Part shown: positions 1 through 12,438 of the stretch, one piece after another
How the letters are laid out: each line of letters starts with the position of its first letter
Numbering within the stretch: position 1 is the first letter of the stretch
Source: Elmis aenea
Lineage: Eukaryota > Arthropoda > Insecta > Coleoptera > Elmidae
Direction of reading: 5' to 3'
Assembly (NCBI GenBank): GCA_947652605.1
Contig: OX393577.1
Span: forward strand, 8,928,868-8,992,867
DNA length: 64,000 nt
Notes under the pieces: model-generated
Databases searched by the model: none
Seen by the model: only the letters and a program-made list of their open reading frames with translations
What the model was told of the DNA's origin: nothing
Made by a program: the position numbers and the translations under genes

Positions 1-1945
1 AAGACCGATAATGATATCCGACTATAACGGCTTACAACGATTTTGCATTTGTGCAGGCAGCTTGTTACGTACTGAAGTTGTCAACGAGTAAAATTTTTAA
101 TACTTTATTAAACCTTTAAAAACGAAATATTGTTTTGCATAAACAGCAATTATTAAACTAAAATAATCGCGAATTATTTTTAAATTAAGTTATGCAAATT
201 TACTTTCATATAAATAACAAATTCTAACACTTTTTGTTTCCAAAACATTTTACGTTCACATCCGTTCTTTCACCAGAACTTGTATGAAAAACTGTACGTT
301 GTACACTTAGCAAAATTTATTGCCATTTCCTAATTCCTTATATCAGAATAAAATGTTGGGATTTTGTTGTAGAGATTCATTTAAATGGCGAAGAATAATC
401 TAGCTTTTACTTTTAACTTTATAATCTGTTTAATTTTCTTGCCTGATTTATTGTTTTCTGCAGGGTTGGGCAAAATTTGATTTTTATTAAAAAATAAAGT
501 CATTGATTTATATTAAAAAAACAAAATAATCACGAATTTCGGATTTTTTCAATTTTTTTATAGCTTGATAATTTTTCCTTTTTACAACTTATTTATTTAT
601 TACTCTTTGCAGGAACAGCAGTAAGTTTCTGCAAAGAGTGTTTCAGTTTAAACATTTATAAGTAGTCAAAGTTTTACATATCTACCATATTTTTTTATTG
701 AAGTTACGTGATTAACTACACGAGTTTCCGATATCCATATAGATCTCGAATCATAATGTGTCCATAAAATAGAGACATAAAATATTTCGATATTACCAAT
801 CATGTTATACAGCCACCGAAGAGTCTTATTTAAATTGTCGATAACATTGGTTTTATTACCGGTCGTATAATTGTTGTAAATTTTTAAACGGGCAAGTTTA
901 ACGTTAAAGTCTTATCGATCGATGAACATAACGAGCGAGCTTTTTGCTGTTTTTTTTTTTTAAGTTGAAATTTTAACCGCCGAAAATGAAGCGTTCGCGA
1001 ATGTTGACAGAAGTTGATAGTAAATATTTCAGTGGCGAAAATATCTCGAAACAATGCGTACGGTAGCGCAACAAGACAACCTCTGCGAAGCGCGTAATAA
1101 ATATCAAAGTACAGAACAAGACTCCTGATTATGCAGATTGGTCGCATACAATGGGGCATTGTCTCGGCGCAGCCACGCAAGGGGGCAGCACCGTACAGAG
1201 GACTGGACCGGACAGCCAGGACAAGTGGAACCTGTGATCTGTGGGGCTACTTTTAAAACCGAGACAACTGAATACATCTTGCTTTTGCTGAATGTAAATA
1301 AGTTTTTTTCGTTTTATTAACACAAAGAATACAATGGAGAAATGTTCCATAAAACGGACGGTACGGGTAGGTAGGTAGGTGTAAATATACAGTATTTGTA
1401 TCGAGCATTATATTCAAAACTTATAAGGAAAACGAGTAACTGTTCATCTTTTTTTAATGTGATACGCAGAGTAAAATGAAACCTAATGCGAAAGATCATT
1501 AAAGAATTATACAAAAATCATTAAATATCTTGTGTGGACAGTAACAAGTGCGGTGTCAATTTTAACATCAAAATGACGCTTAAAAATGGTGTTATTTTGT
1601 CTAAAGAAAAATTAGTTGCCTTTTCTCTTGGATTGTGTGTAAATTCTAACTTTTTAAGAACAGACATTTTGATTAATATTTAGTCAATTTCAATAATTTC
1701 TATAAAAAAAATACCTCTGGATTTAATGAATCTGTTAAACTAGTTTTATTGCCGTATTGTGGATTCAAAATAGAGATTATTAACTTACCGATTTTTGCCA
1801 TTACCGGTAACACCAAAATATAGCCTTATCGCCGGTAAATATCGGTAGGTAATAGGGTTTTTGAAAAATAATTAATAAAAAAGTGTTTGAATTGTTAACG
1901 ATTTGAAGTTATTTAATTTTTAATATTAGGCAAAAATAGTATATT
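1..1945. other. AT-rich non-coding DNA
   Basis: I see no credible gene here. Positions 1050-1245 are clearly richer in GC than their surroundings and show no repeat structure; they could be conserved regulatory DNA or an unrecognised exon. At 461 the sequence CAGGGTTGGGCA resembles the left end of the hAT element at 41447, but no matching right end was found. Around 1790-1855 there are clustered TTACCGGTAA-like motifs of unknown origin. Confidence 0.5.
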
Positions 1946-2612
1946 ACATAACAAGAGTTGTAAGAAGCATATTAAATGTTTATATAGCGTTCTTTTAATT
2001 TTCAGAAGATATATTTTGTATATCTCAACGTAATTTTGTACTATTTTTTAAATTTACATTTTGCAGATCCCAAAAATAACTTTAGAGTTACAAATAAAAA
2101 TTATTTTTATAATGTTATACATATATCATAATTTATGTAACGTTATATAACGTTATATAACAATAATTTATTTTTTTAATGTTATTTATAACGTTATGTA
2201 ACGAAAACAAATAATAAATAACGTTATACAATAACGTAACTCAAACGTTATTCCATCGCTGATTTCCACGAGTGCGTAATTGTTTTACAACTCGTGTTAT
2301 GCAGCTTACTTTTTCTACGATCACATTATACCTACGATTTAACGGCTTTTTGGCTAATATAAACATGTAATTACGTTGTCTTGTCAATTTTGACGTAAGC
2401 CTACTTTGACATTTATAGACAAGTGTGCGTTTTGCTTACAGTGCGTTATAACTCACTTACCTACTAGGCATGCGGGAAGTGTTTGACGTGATTCTACTTT
2501 GATCTTTCTTTAAAAAACTGTGCTTTTTGTTTACGGTGCGTAAGGAGCCACTTACTATGCATGCAGGCTGTACGGTAAGAGTCATTTACATTAGTGGTTG
2601 TAGAAAAAATAA
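1946..2612 (+). repeat. Dispersed repeat family R1, copy A
   Basis: This is one of five copies in the window of a repeat I call R1. It starts with ATAACAAGAGTTGTAAGAAG and ends near TTAGTGGTTGTAGAAAAAAT. The core (from about 2256) carries the hallmarks shared by all copies: TTTTTCTACGATCAC, then a run through TACCTACGATTT, two diverged direct sub-repeats each holding GCATGC and a (T/C)AC(G/A)GT(G/A)CGT box, and a closing GTGGTTGTAGAAAAA that is the inverted partner of the first motif. The stretch 1975-2255 is absent from copies D and E and looks inserted; it holds tandem TAACGTTATA motifs. No protein is encoded. Confidence 0.75.
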
Positions 2613-4379
2613 TTTTAAGTGTAAAATACTTGTAATTGTAATGAAAATTATCAAATATTTAAATATTGGAATGAAGTTTTTTGTTTATTTTTAAAGCAAT
2701 TTAATATTGTTTTTGATCAACAAAAATTCGTCTATCTATTAATAACTGCAATTGAATATATGTGTACTTATAAATCGAACGGTGGCATATACTTATATAG
2801 GCGTTTTACATATCTGTTTTCGTTTATTGTTATAATTATCCACGCGAGTATGTAATTTGCGGATTAGAACTTGTTCTGCCAGTAAAATGCGGTTTTAAAT
2901 GTCTTTGTACATTTCACAAGGGGACATGCACGTATTTACGTATGTTCTCAGTTCTGATTTCGTATGCACACCTGCTACTTAGCTATAATGTCAATTTGGC
3001 ATGAATACATCACAACCTACAAAATGTCTCAAATAATAAATACAACCTGTTTTATGAAATCGGTTACGCAACCGGGCATATCTAGTACTACGGCTATCTT
3101 GATACCTTTTTTTGTGTCCGCAACCGACTTGACCCGTCAGTAAAAACAGCTTCCAGATTATTCAATATTCTTTATGATCTTGACAAACGTATTATGACTC
3201 TATAAATACTAAAAAATGTAAACTTGAAATTTTATATATGGGAATTTTAATTTTTACGAGCTGTTTTTGTTTTTTGTACATATCAGGTTACGTGTTGTTC
3301 AGCGCTGAAGCAACTGACATATTTATTATAAGCACATGTAGTATACTCGGCAGTGATAAAAAAATATGAAGAATTTTTGAAATTTTTTACCATCACCTTT
3401 TATTACTCCATCATAAATTTGTAGGATCTTCAAAAAGAAAGAACCGAAAATATTTCAGTCGGCCGTGGGTAATTAATTATGTGGTTCAATTTCAGCTTTA
3501 TGACAATTTTTTACTGCAGCACATTGTTTACGTTATCGGTAAACCGTAGATGATTGTCGAGTGGATATCGTTATGACACAAACATCATTTAAAAGCGAAA
3601 ATCTAAAAAGCGGCACAAAAAAAAAGCAATTTGTTACTGTACACTGCCTCTAAATTAGCTGTCAAAGTAATGACTTAATTTGATAAACAAAACCGTAAAC
3701 AAAAAGTTTCAAATTGTCACACGCCGAATGACACCAAATAATAAAATCATTAACACACCGGACGTTACTTGAATGAGACATGTACTTACAAATTCTAAAA
3801 AAAAAGTAATAATAACGCACATATTTTGTTTCATAACTCTTAATTAGCTACAAAATCACACAATAGAGTAAATTTGTACTTGTGGAAAGTCGTGTGAAAT
3901 TCATCTTGAATTAAATTAACCTGGTAAATTTTTTGCGCCCATGTAACATGAGGATTCATTAAAAAAATTTATCCATACACGTCAACTGGCCTTTACAATT
4001 AAAAAGTTATTATATACTGATTTAAAAACATATTGTTCGTGTGTTCCTGTTGTTATAATGTACAAATTATTCTTCGTTATTGAAAAGAACAATTGCAGAA
4101 CGTTTTAATTATATTTTTTGATGTGTTAATATCGTGTACTTTTACTTTTTTCAAAGTTTTACACCGCAAAAAGTACGCGGTCAGTATTAAACCAAAATTA
4201 CACAAAATTGAGACTCATACATTGTGTTATTTTGTCCAACAAAAAGCTAAATAATAATTGTTTTAGATTGCATGCCAAATTTAATAGATATTTTGATGAC
4301 TATTTTGTCAATTTCAATCATTTTCATGGCAAAATTACCTGGAGATTTTATTGAATATAGTAAAATAGTTTGGTCGAAT
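2613..4379. other. AT-rich non-coding DNA
   Basis: No coding region, RNA gene or clear mobile element was recognised. The stretch is AT-rich with poly-A and poly-T runs. Confidence 0.5.
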
Positions 4380-5362
4380 TTACCGTCTTTTATCTTTAAA
4401 ACGAAAGGTTGTACAAAAAAACCGACGGCCCATTCCGGATAGCAAATTTTATGGGCTACAACTTTGGTCAAGTGAAATTTTCGGAAAATCTAACCGATTT
4501 TTCGGAAAAGTCGAAAATAAGGAACAGAGTCCAAAATAAAATTTCCTAGAAATATTGTTTTGTATTTAAAAATGCTTTTAAAGAGAGTGCGATTATGTAA
4601 TTGAAAATGATGGAGGTCATTTTGAACACTTATTGAAGTAATTTTGTGGTTACATGTTAATTTTATTGTGTCAAGATGGATTTGCATTGTTTTGCGGGGA
4701 ATAATTGTATTTAAAAATGCCATAGCATCGGCACCATTCAGAAAATTATGAATCTCATCAGTTTCAAAGCTTTTTATAAAACTTAAAATTCTTCAGAAAA
4801 CCACCCCTTATCATTTTTTAAAGGAGCTAACGAACAAATTTAACAAAAAATTGTAAAATTGCATATAAATAACTTATGTAAATTATTAAAAACGCCGCAT
4901 CTTTTTAACGAAACGTCGTAGAGCAAAACTGATGCCTATTGCGGATAAGGCATTTAACGGACCACAATTTTGGTAAATATGTTGTTCAATAAAACTAAAT
5001 ATATTATAGAAATGTTTATAATAGTGAAAAAGGTGAAAAAAAAAGATAAAATGCAAAACAATGCAAATCCATCTTGACACAATAAAATTAACATGTAACC
5101 ACAAAATTACTTCAATAAGTGTTCAAAATGACCTCCATCATTTTCAATTACATAATCGCACTCTGTTTAAAAGCATTTTTAAATACAAAACAATATTTGT
5201 AGGAAATTTAGTTTTTGCACTCTGTTCCTTATATTCGACGTTTCCGAAAAAGCGGGTTGATTTTCCAAAAATTTCACTAGACCAAAGTTGTGGTCCATAA
5301 AATTTTCTATCCAATTTAGGCCGTCAGTTTTTTGTACAACCTTTCGTTTTAAAGATACAGCG
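4380..5362. repeat. Long inverted repeat (foldback)
   Basis: Two arms, about 4380-4700 and 5052-5362, are inverted copies of each other. For example, the stretch ending GTCAAGATGGATTTGCATTG (about 4671-4690) has its reverse complement near 5062-5081, and the CGAAAGGTTGTACAAAAAA at about 4402 is mirrored near 5330-5350. The spacer of roughly 350 bp contains nothing recognisable. It resembles the foldback MITEs of this window; a CACCCTG end at 5699 may be its outer right terminus, but no matching left terminus is visible. Confidence 0.75.
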
Positions 5363-7285
5363 GTTGCCAATCTAAGAAACAATTAAAGTTTTTAAATTTT
5401 TCAAATTTTTTTGTACAAACTGCCTTATAACTGTTAAACTATTGTCTGTAGACAAAAAATAATTATAAACAATTTTGTAGAGAATTTTATGTTCTATTAA
5501 AAAGCTGCAAGGTATTTTACGATAAAATTGATATTTTCGGCGACAGAGCCTTTTAAATGCAGAAGTGTAAAAAAATCAAATAAGTGTTGATATCTGCTTA
5601 GCATTTGATTTTAGAAAAAAATCGTACTTGAAATTTTTTTTTAGAAAAATGTTCTCTATCACCTTTTAAAATATTTGCGGTGATAACGGGGACACCCTGT
5701 ATATTAACAGATTTTTTTTTACACTTACTTCGTGACGTATAAAAAACAAAAGCCATTTCGTCAAAATTGCAAGCATTTGTCTAATTGGTAGCGGTTTTTA
5801 ACTATTAAACGTACCTACATGTGTTTGACATATCTACCGACAAATAAAGTTATCGCGATTGTCAAGATAGAAACATTGTTATCATTTTTTTACTAACCAA
5901 AAGAATAAATTTCGTTGTTGCTTTATCTCCCTAATAAATTTTAAACATCTAAAAATAATGTGTACCAAATATATTACCAACATTTAAGTTTAAAAAAACA
6001 CTGTGAGAAAATCTCGACTTGTGAAATAAAAATATAAAATCTCAGATAAAATCTTTAAACAAACTACATGATCAGCAATAAAATCTTCAGGTTACCACGG
6101 CGGATAAAAAACAATCATAAAAATTCCTTATCGAATTCACGAAGGTTTTTAAGATAGTTGACAATATCATGTGCCTGAAGGATATGAACATGCCTTTGCG
6201 TTCCTTTATGATGGCTTTTTGAAACAGTAGTAATTAGAAATATCCATTAGGTTTGTTTACGACCCGAGGACGAAACTGGTATTTGTATTCCTCGAGCGCC
6301 ACGGATCTGCAGGGGGTCTACTCACAGAAGTTCTGAGACGTGATAACATGTTACTAAAACATGGAAAATGTTACGACGATCGTCAACTTTTATTTCGTAA
6401 GGTATACCTGAGCGCGGGGCAATAATACGTACGTTAGCTTACAAAAACATAATATTTTAATTTTATAACCGTTTAAAATTCACAATAAATGCCCTTTAGT
6501 ATATAAACGTTCTTTTTAACTGAATTACAAATAAACATTAAAATGTTTTAGCAAGCATTTCAAAGTGCTACTACTAGCAAAAAGTATTTATTGGTGGCCG
6601 CTTTGTCAAGGTTTAAGCGACGAATAGTGCTTTTGTTTTAAAAATTCGATGTTACATTCACTTAAAAATGGACAACATATTTAGTCGGAACTGTGAAAAC
6701 ACCATACAGTTAAAAATGGACTCGTTTAAATTAGCTTGGTGTACTTGAACAATATTTTGGTGTTTATTTTATCTTAAATTTTGATATTTTGACACCTGTT
6801 TGCTCTTTGCAAAATTATAAATATAGTTTATTTAATATAATACTAAACTAACTAGAACAATTATAGAAATAATAGAGCCACTGCATAAAGCCAAAGAAAA
6901 TTTAAATGTCCTCAACAATAACAATGAGATGATGACGAAGATATTGTCACCATGTCGTAACAGAAGATTCAATAAATAATACTCCTTCGTTAAGAGAGCG
7001 TCTTCAACAGATAATTAGGGACCGTTTTCAGCAAAATTAATAAACAGGATACAAACAATATATCTTAAGTGATTCGAGATGAAATAAAAACATTTTGCAA
7101 TAATAACATACGTAGTAGGTGGTTATATCTAGTTTGTAATCACTTGTCAACAGTTAATCTTAGAATTGTTGTTCAGAAAAAGCATTATCTGCTGCAGGGT
7201 TATTTTGCACCAAAATTTGTGCATCCTTCGAGTGCATGTTATCGCACTAAACCAGTAAAAAATTACATATAATGCGTTTTATATA
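5363..7285. other. Non-coding DNA with a solo MITE end
   Basis: The sequence GGGGACACCCTGTATA at 5689-5704 is a typical right end of the TACAGGGTG foldback family. The rest is AT-rich with no gene recognised. A GC-richer pocket at 6250-6420 contains splice-like motifs on the minus strand, but no convincing coding exon. Confidence 0.5.
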
Positions 7286-7660
7286 CTTTTTCTACGACCA
7301 CTAATGTAAATTACTCTTACCGTACAGCCTGCATGCATAGTTAGTGGCTAAGCAAAACGCACAATTTTTTAAAAGAAATGATCAAATTAGACTCACTTCA
7401 AAGTTCAAACACTTCCTGCATGCCTAGTAAATGAGTTAGAACGCACGGTAAGCAAAACGCACACTTGTCTAGAAATGTCAAAGTAGGCTTACGTCAAAAT
7501 TGACAAGACAGCGTAATTACATGTGTCTATTAGCCAAAAAGCCGTTAAAATCGTAGGTATTATGTGATCGTAGATAAAGTAAGCTACATAACACGAGTTA
7601 TACAGCAATTACGCACTCGCCGCTACGCGCTTCGTGCGCAACTTTTGCACAAACGAAAGG
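7286..7660 (-). repeat. Dispersed repeat family R1, copy B
   Basis: This is R1 in reverse orientation. It begins with CTTTTTCTACGACCACTAAT, contains both sub-repeats (TGCATGCATAGTTAGTGGC and TGCATGCCTAGTAAATGAG regions) and ends in TAACACGAGTTATACAGCAA followed by GCACTCGCCGCTACGCGC. Similarity to copies D and E is obvious by eye over more than 300 bp. Confidence 0.8.
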
Positions 7661-9139
7661 TAATTCTTTGCGGATAAATATTATTACCCTTAAAGACTAT
7701 TTTACCCCTAATGGTCTAACAGACTCGTTGAGTACGAGCGCGCAGCGCGAGTATTACGAATATTGATTTATTCGGTTTTAAAGAGCAATAACGAGTATTG
7801 TAAATAAAAAATTGAGCCAATCGATTGTTCATCGACCCGCTTAGTTATATTCGATATAGGTATCTCGGAAACATAGAGACGTGGAACGTGCACCAAACGA
7901 AGGAATTATTTTTTGCGCAAAGAGAATTTTACGCGGAAAGAGAATTTTACGCGCAAGGCAAAATTCTGGGGTGAAGAAGCCCCGAAGGGGCTGCAGAATC
8001 GCTAGTTATGTAATATAATATTAGATACTTGTGTACCGTTTGCTTTTTCCATTATTTGTTATCGTAAATGTAATTTTATTTTGTGTCTAACAATATTATT
8101 TTTTCCGTTTTCGCGTTTCCAACACAGCGCTTATTTAGTATAATATTAGAATATTATTGTTTTCTCTGGCTGAAATAAAACAAGAAAATATCAAGCCTTC
8201 CAAATTTAAAGTCATTTAAATAATAAATTGGTAGGTTTTACACTTTACACTTGTGGCGTTTTAATTAGAATATTTGACTTAACAAATTTTTAAATTAGCT
8301 GCAACTCACGCGTTAATTATAGGGCTGATACATTCAACGTACCTTTTAAGATAATGATAATATTATTTCACTTCAGGCAATGTAAGTTGATGTAAGATAC
8401 GTCAGATAAAATTACTTTGGACGTAATCGTTAAGTGCTAAACATTTGAATGTCGAGGAACGGTAGACTTCTGCGCTCCCTTCGCAAAAGGGATTTAATTT
8501 ACAAAAAGCATGATACGCGTATAGCGGATATTTATCTCGTTTATCTGTATGTCTATCTATGTTAACCCACATAGCAAACAAACAATGATTAACAAAACTG
8601 CGCTGCAGTATTAAATTACAAAAAAATAAGGCTAAAAGTGACCAGTGTATATCGCGGCTTGTGGAAATAATTTGGTGTCACTCGCAAATCACAGGTAGTT
8701 AGTTCCGGATATCGTTGTTCACGCCGCCACTGACACCGCTTCATTTGTTCCGCTTATTTAACCTTAGTGTCAAATCTGTCGGTAATTTATATATCCTAAT
8801 TGTGTTACGCTACTTTTGCATGACGTAAGGCAGCCGTACATTTTGTTTTAGTTTAGCTTCTTAGGAAGTTTACTTTATAATTTCCAGAGCTGTTATAAGC
8901 GTCCAAGAATGAGTTTTCTTTTTCTTGACAGCAGCTGAAGACGTTAAAAATAGTTATTTATACATTTAATTTAACTTAATGTCTTTATATGCAAATTATG
9001 TTTTAAAATTTGCAAGAAATGTCGAAAAAGTGCTATAGTTCAGGGGTGGTAGGAACTTCGATCGGGTAATCTATTGTTTTAGCGTCCCTTATTATTATTA
9101 GACCAACTTTACGTCGTAAACGCATACATCTCTATAGTG
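7661..9139. other. Non-coding DNA with short tandem repeats
   Basis: No gene was recognised. At about 7918-7962 a short unit GAGAATTTTACGCG is repeated in tandem, followed by a GC-rich stretch (CCCCGAAGGGGCTGCAG). Positions 7730-7760 hold GAGCGCGCAGCGCGAG, a small palindrome. The stretch 8640-8860 is GC-richer and unique-looking. Confidence 0.5.
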
Positions 9140-10010
9140 CTATGTAGCATACTTTTTCTACGATCACATAATACCTACGATTTTAACAGCTTTTTGGTTA
9201 ATATACCCGTTGTCTTGTGAATTTTGACATAAGTCTACTTTGACATTTCTAGACAAGTGTGCGTTTCGCTCACTAAAACTCGTGTTATGTAGCTTACTTT
9301 TTCTACGATCACATAATACCTACGATTTTAACGGCTTTTAGGCTAATATACACATGTAATTACATTGTTTTGTCAATTTTGACATAGGTCTACTTTGACA
9401 TTTCTAGACAAGTGTGCGTTTTGCTTACCGTTATAACTCACTTACTATTGCATACAGTGTTTAACGTGAGTCTACTTTGATCATTTCTTTAAAAAACCGT
9501 GCTTTGCTCACTAAAACTCGTGTTATGTAGCTTACTTTTTCTACCATCACATAATACCTACGATTTTATCTGCTTTTGGGCTAATATACACATGTAATTA
9601 CGTTGTCGTCAATTTTGACGTAAGCCTACTCTGACATTTTTAGACAAGTGTGCGTTTTGCCTACCGTGCGTTATAGCATTATAGCTCACTTACTAGGCAT
9701 GCAGGAAGTGTTTGACGTGAGCCTACTTTGTTCATTTCTTTAAAAAAACTGTGCTTTTTGAACTCGTGTTATGTAGCTTACTTTTTCTACGATTACATAA
9801 TACCTACGATTTTAAGTCTACTTTGATATTTTTAGACAAGTGTGCGTTTTGCCTACCGTTATAACTCACTTACTAGGCATGCAGGGAGTGTATGACGTGA
9901 GTCTACTTTGATCATTTCTTTAAAAAACTGTGCTTTTTGCTTACCGTGCGTATGGACCCACTTACTATGCATGCAAGAATCATATACATTAGTGGTCGTA
10001 GAAAAAAATA
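9140..10010 (+). repeat. R1 repeat, tandem array (copy C)
   Basis: Four R1-type units lie head to tail. The motif ATGTAGC(T/A)TACTTTTTCTAC recurs at about 9143, 9285, 9524 and 9768, each time followed by the TACCTACGATTTTA box. Units are about 140 to 245 bp and differ by internal deletions. The last unit ends in TTAGTGGTCGTAGAAAAAAAT as the single copies do. The pattern suggests local expansion by unequal exchange after insertion. Confidence 0.8.
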
Positions 10011-10989
10011 ATTAACGAAGCTGGAAGGTAGAGTTTTAATATAGGTACTTAATTTGTTTTATTACAATATTAAGCCAAAAAAGTTGAATAATGCAGCATT
10101 TATTTATTTTTATTGAGCGTATTTATATAATGATATTGTTTTTGGTGTTAGGATAATTGCTAAAACAGTATGTATCGATTATATTTTATTACGCAGGGTA
10201 AATTATACCTTAACAACAAAAAAACAATACTGACAATGAAAATGTATGGCTAGGTAGATAAAGAAATATAACGGGTTAATTATGTGACTTAATGATAATG
10301 AAATTTAAAAATATATACCGAGCAAGGCCAACTTAAAAAATATTTATGTCGACAAGCATACGATGTTCTATCAAATATGGTGAAATTAACAACTGTTTAT
10401 CAAAGAATTGATAAGAACTATGCAATTTTCGTTAAAACACATGTAACATGTTTAAGTACAAATAGATGGGTTGTTCTTAATTATGTTTCGCGATATTAAC
10501 TGAAAGTTTCCATTTGAATGTTATTTATTAAACAAAAAATCACCTTCCAATGCTTAAAAAGTTCTTAAATGAAATTCCTTTTATCTCTGTATTGGTCACA
10601 CGAACGAAGTATTTGTTAAAAATGTAGTGACTTCCTGAGGTTGACGAAATGCTTCTAAAACTAGTTGGACATTTAACTTTTACATATGTTTAATGTAATA
10701 ATTATGTCCTGATATATACATTTTTAATTAATTGCATGTTCTCATAGTGTACGGGAAATGTAGGACGTAAAAATATTTGAAAAATTTTAAGTTTTTTGGT
10801 TTATCAATATCGACAAACGGATGTCAGTTTTAGAGGGGAAAAAAAACAGTGTATAAATTTGTAGTTGAAATTTTATGTTTGTGTGACAAGCATTTGCCAA
10901 AGTTAATGCAGAAATTTTAAAATAGCAACGATTTTATTGGTAATAAAATGTTTTGCAAACTATCGCTAATTTATAAATGGCTTAAAAGG
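10011..10989. other. AT-rich non-coding DNA
   Basis: I see nothing recognisable as a gene or element in this stretch. Confidence 0.5.
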
Positions 10990-11863
10990 CAGGCCCGTGC
11001 AACCTTTTAGCCAAAGGGCCAGTTGCAAATTTGATGAAATCACTTTCCAGTGAATAGGTTTGGAAAAATGTTGATAGGCCTACAGATTTTTTTTTGCGCA
11101 TTAATTTCCAATACGAGCAACGCAGTGACGTACAAAGAATTCCCTTAAAAATTCTGTTTATATTTCTTGGTCAGAAGCGTAGTTAATACGAAGCGATTTC
11201 CTCATATTTTATTTCTTAATCGGTTTTTAATACAAAATAGAGATTCTCAGCTGTTGTGGTTTCTTTCATCCTTACCAAATCTAATAATTTTTCAGTAACA
11301 TTTAGTTTAATATCTACTACACGAAAAACAATTACTAGTTGAGTAGTATTAGACACGTCCGTTGATTCATCAAGACAAAGAGAATAAGATAAAAAGTTAT
11401 TAGCAGTATATTATTTTAATAGTTAATATTAAGTTTTTTGCCATTTTATCAATTTATCTTGCCACAGTAATTCTAAATAAAATAATATAAGAACAAGCTT
11501 TTTTTCAGTGCAAATAAAGTTCACAGCCATTTTAAAACACCCTTTTATTGAATTACAATCAGAGAATGGTTTCAGATGTTTAGCTGAAATATTAAACATT
11601 TCATAACTTGCCATTATTGTGGGGTCTTGTTGTTTATACGCATTTTTGAATGAGTTTTGTTGTCCCGCAAAGTTCTCTTTTATTTCTATTATTCTTTCTC
11701 TTCTTAAATTACCTGTTTGATAATTTCTCATGTTTTTTTTAAGCACTTTTTGACATGTAATGACACTTAATGTTATACTCTTTAAAAACAGCAATGTAAT
11801 ATATAACCACTGGGCCGCGGGCCGCACAAAAATGTCAGAGTGGCCGTAGGTTGCACAGGCCTG
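10990..11863 (-). mobile_element. hAT transposon relic (Charlie/Buster-like)
   Basis: The element is bounded by inverted ends CAGGCCCGTGCAACC (left) and, on the other strand, CAGGCCTGTGCAACC (right). CAG...CTG ends of this type are typical of hAT transposons. The flanking 8-mers are similar but not identical (6 of 8 after a one-base shift), as expected of an old insertion. The interior encodes broken minus-strand transposase fragments, listed separately. At 874 bp it is far shorter than an autonomous hAT element, so it is internally deleted. Confidence 0.85.
11224..11827 (-). pseudogene. hAT transposase fragments, GTF2IRD2/ZBED-like
   Basis: Two minus-strand blocks read like the domesticated hAT transposases seen in GTF2IRD2- and ZBED-type proteins. 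The first (about 11429-11827) contains MASYEMFNISAKHLKPFSD, matching the family's conserved block ending in KPFSDG. The second (about 11224-11398) contains CLDESTDVSNTTQL followed by NVTEKLLDLVRMKETTTAE, matching the region around the first catalytic aspartate (LDESTD). A deletion separates the blocks and a stop codon follows the second. The catalytic C-terminal part is lost, so this cannot encode an active transposase. Family assignment is from recognised motifs; no search was run. Confidence 0.75.
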
Positions 11864-11963
11864 GTTTAAAGATTAAAGGCTAAAAAAAAGGTTTAAGGGG
11901 TAGTAATTTCTAATTCCGAAGGGAATTCGATTAATTCATGTTTGAAATTGTATTATCAATATA

Positions 11964-12438
11964 CGAGGCATATTTGAAAGGTAAGTACCGTTTGGTTTAT
12001 AAAAAAAAAGAATTTAGTTTGAAGAACTTTATTTTTATTACTTTTAACCGACTTTTCCACATAGTTTTTATCGGTATTAAGTTATTTATCACTATGGAAC
12101 ACAAGTTTTTTTTATACACTCTTTATAAAACAGGGTTGCCTGTGAAGGTAGCGCTGCTCCTTTGACTTTATAGTCGTTTTCCTAGCAATTCAAGAAAAAT
12201 ATTTTCAACAAAACTGTGACAGATGACCCTCGGAAATTGTGCTTACGTTGGGTGCTGAAGATGCTCTCCTTATCACATACTTTGGCTGAGAACAAATGGA
12301 TCACCCTCCCTAAAACCCAGACTTAGCACAAAGTGACTTTCATTTGTTCCTGCAGATGAAGAAGTTCCTTATGGTTACGTTTTCTTCTCGTTTTTTATTT
12401 AATAGTCGAACGATAAGTACTTTCCGAATATTCCTCGT
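11964..12438 (+). mobile_element. Deleted mariner element with TA duplications
   Basis: The ends are imperfect inverted repeats of about 28 bp: CGAGGCATATTTGAAAGGTA on the left, and CGAGGAATATTCGGAAAGTA when the right end is read on the other strand. A TA dinucleotide flanks each side, the target duplication of Tc1/mariner elements. At 475 bp most of the roughly 1.3-kb mariner length is missing. A piece of the C-terminal transposase remains near 12317. Confidence 0.8.
12317..12376 (+). pseudogene. mariner transposase C-terminal fragment (DD34D type)
   Basis: The plus-strand reading PDLAQSDFHLFLQMKKFL matches the signature block of mariner transposases that holds the third catalytic aspartate (usually PDLAPSDYHLF followed by a helix ending in KKxL). 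The aspartate is present; the usual proline before serine is glutamine here. Upstream sequence is diverged and out of frame, so this is a relic. Confidence 0.7.

Noticed and set aside
4490..5300. Two open frames sharing the same peptide (MQIHLDTIKLTCNHK...)
   Set aside because: They are the two arms of one inverted repeat read on opposite strands, so the shared peptide reflects the palindrome and not a duplicated gene.
11429..11827. The 132-codon frame as an intact host gene
   Set aside because: It lies within hAT inverted ends, matches a transposase block only in part, and the downstream block is in a separate frame with stops.
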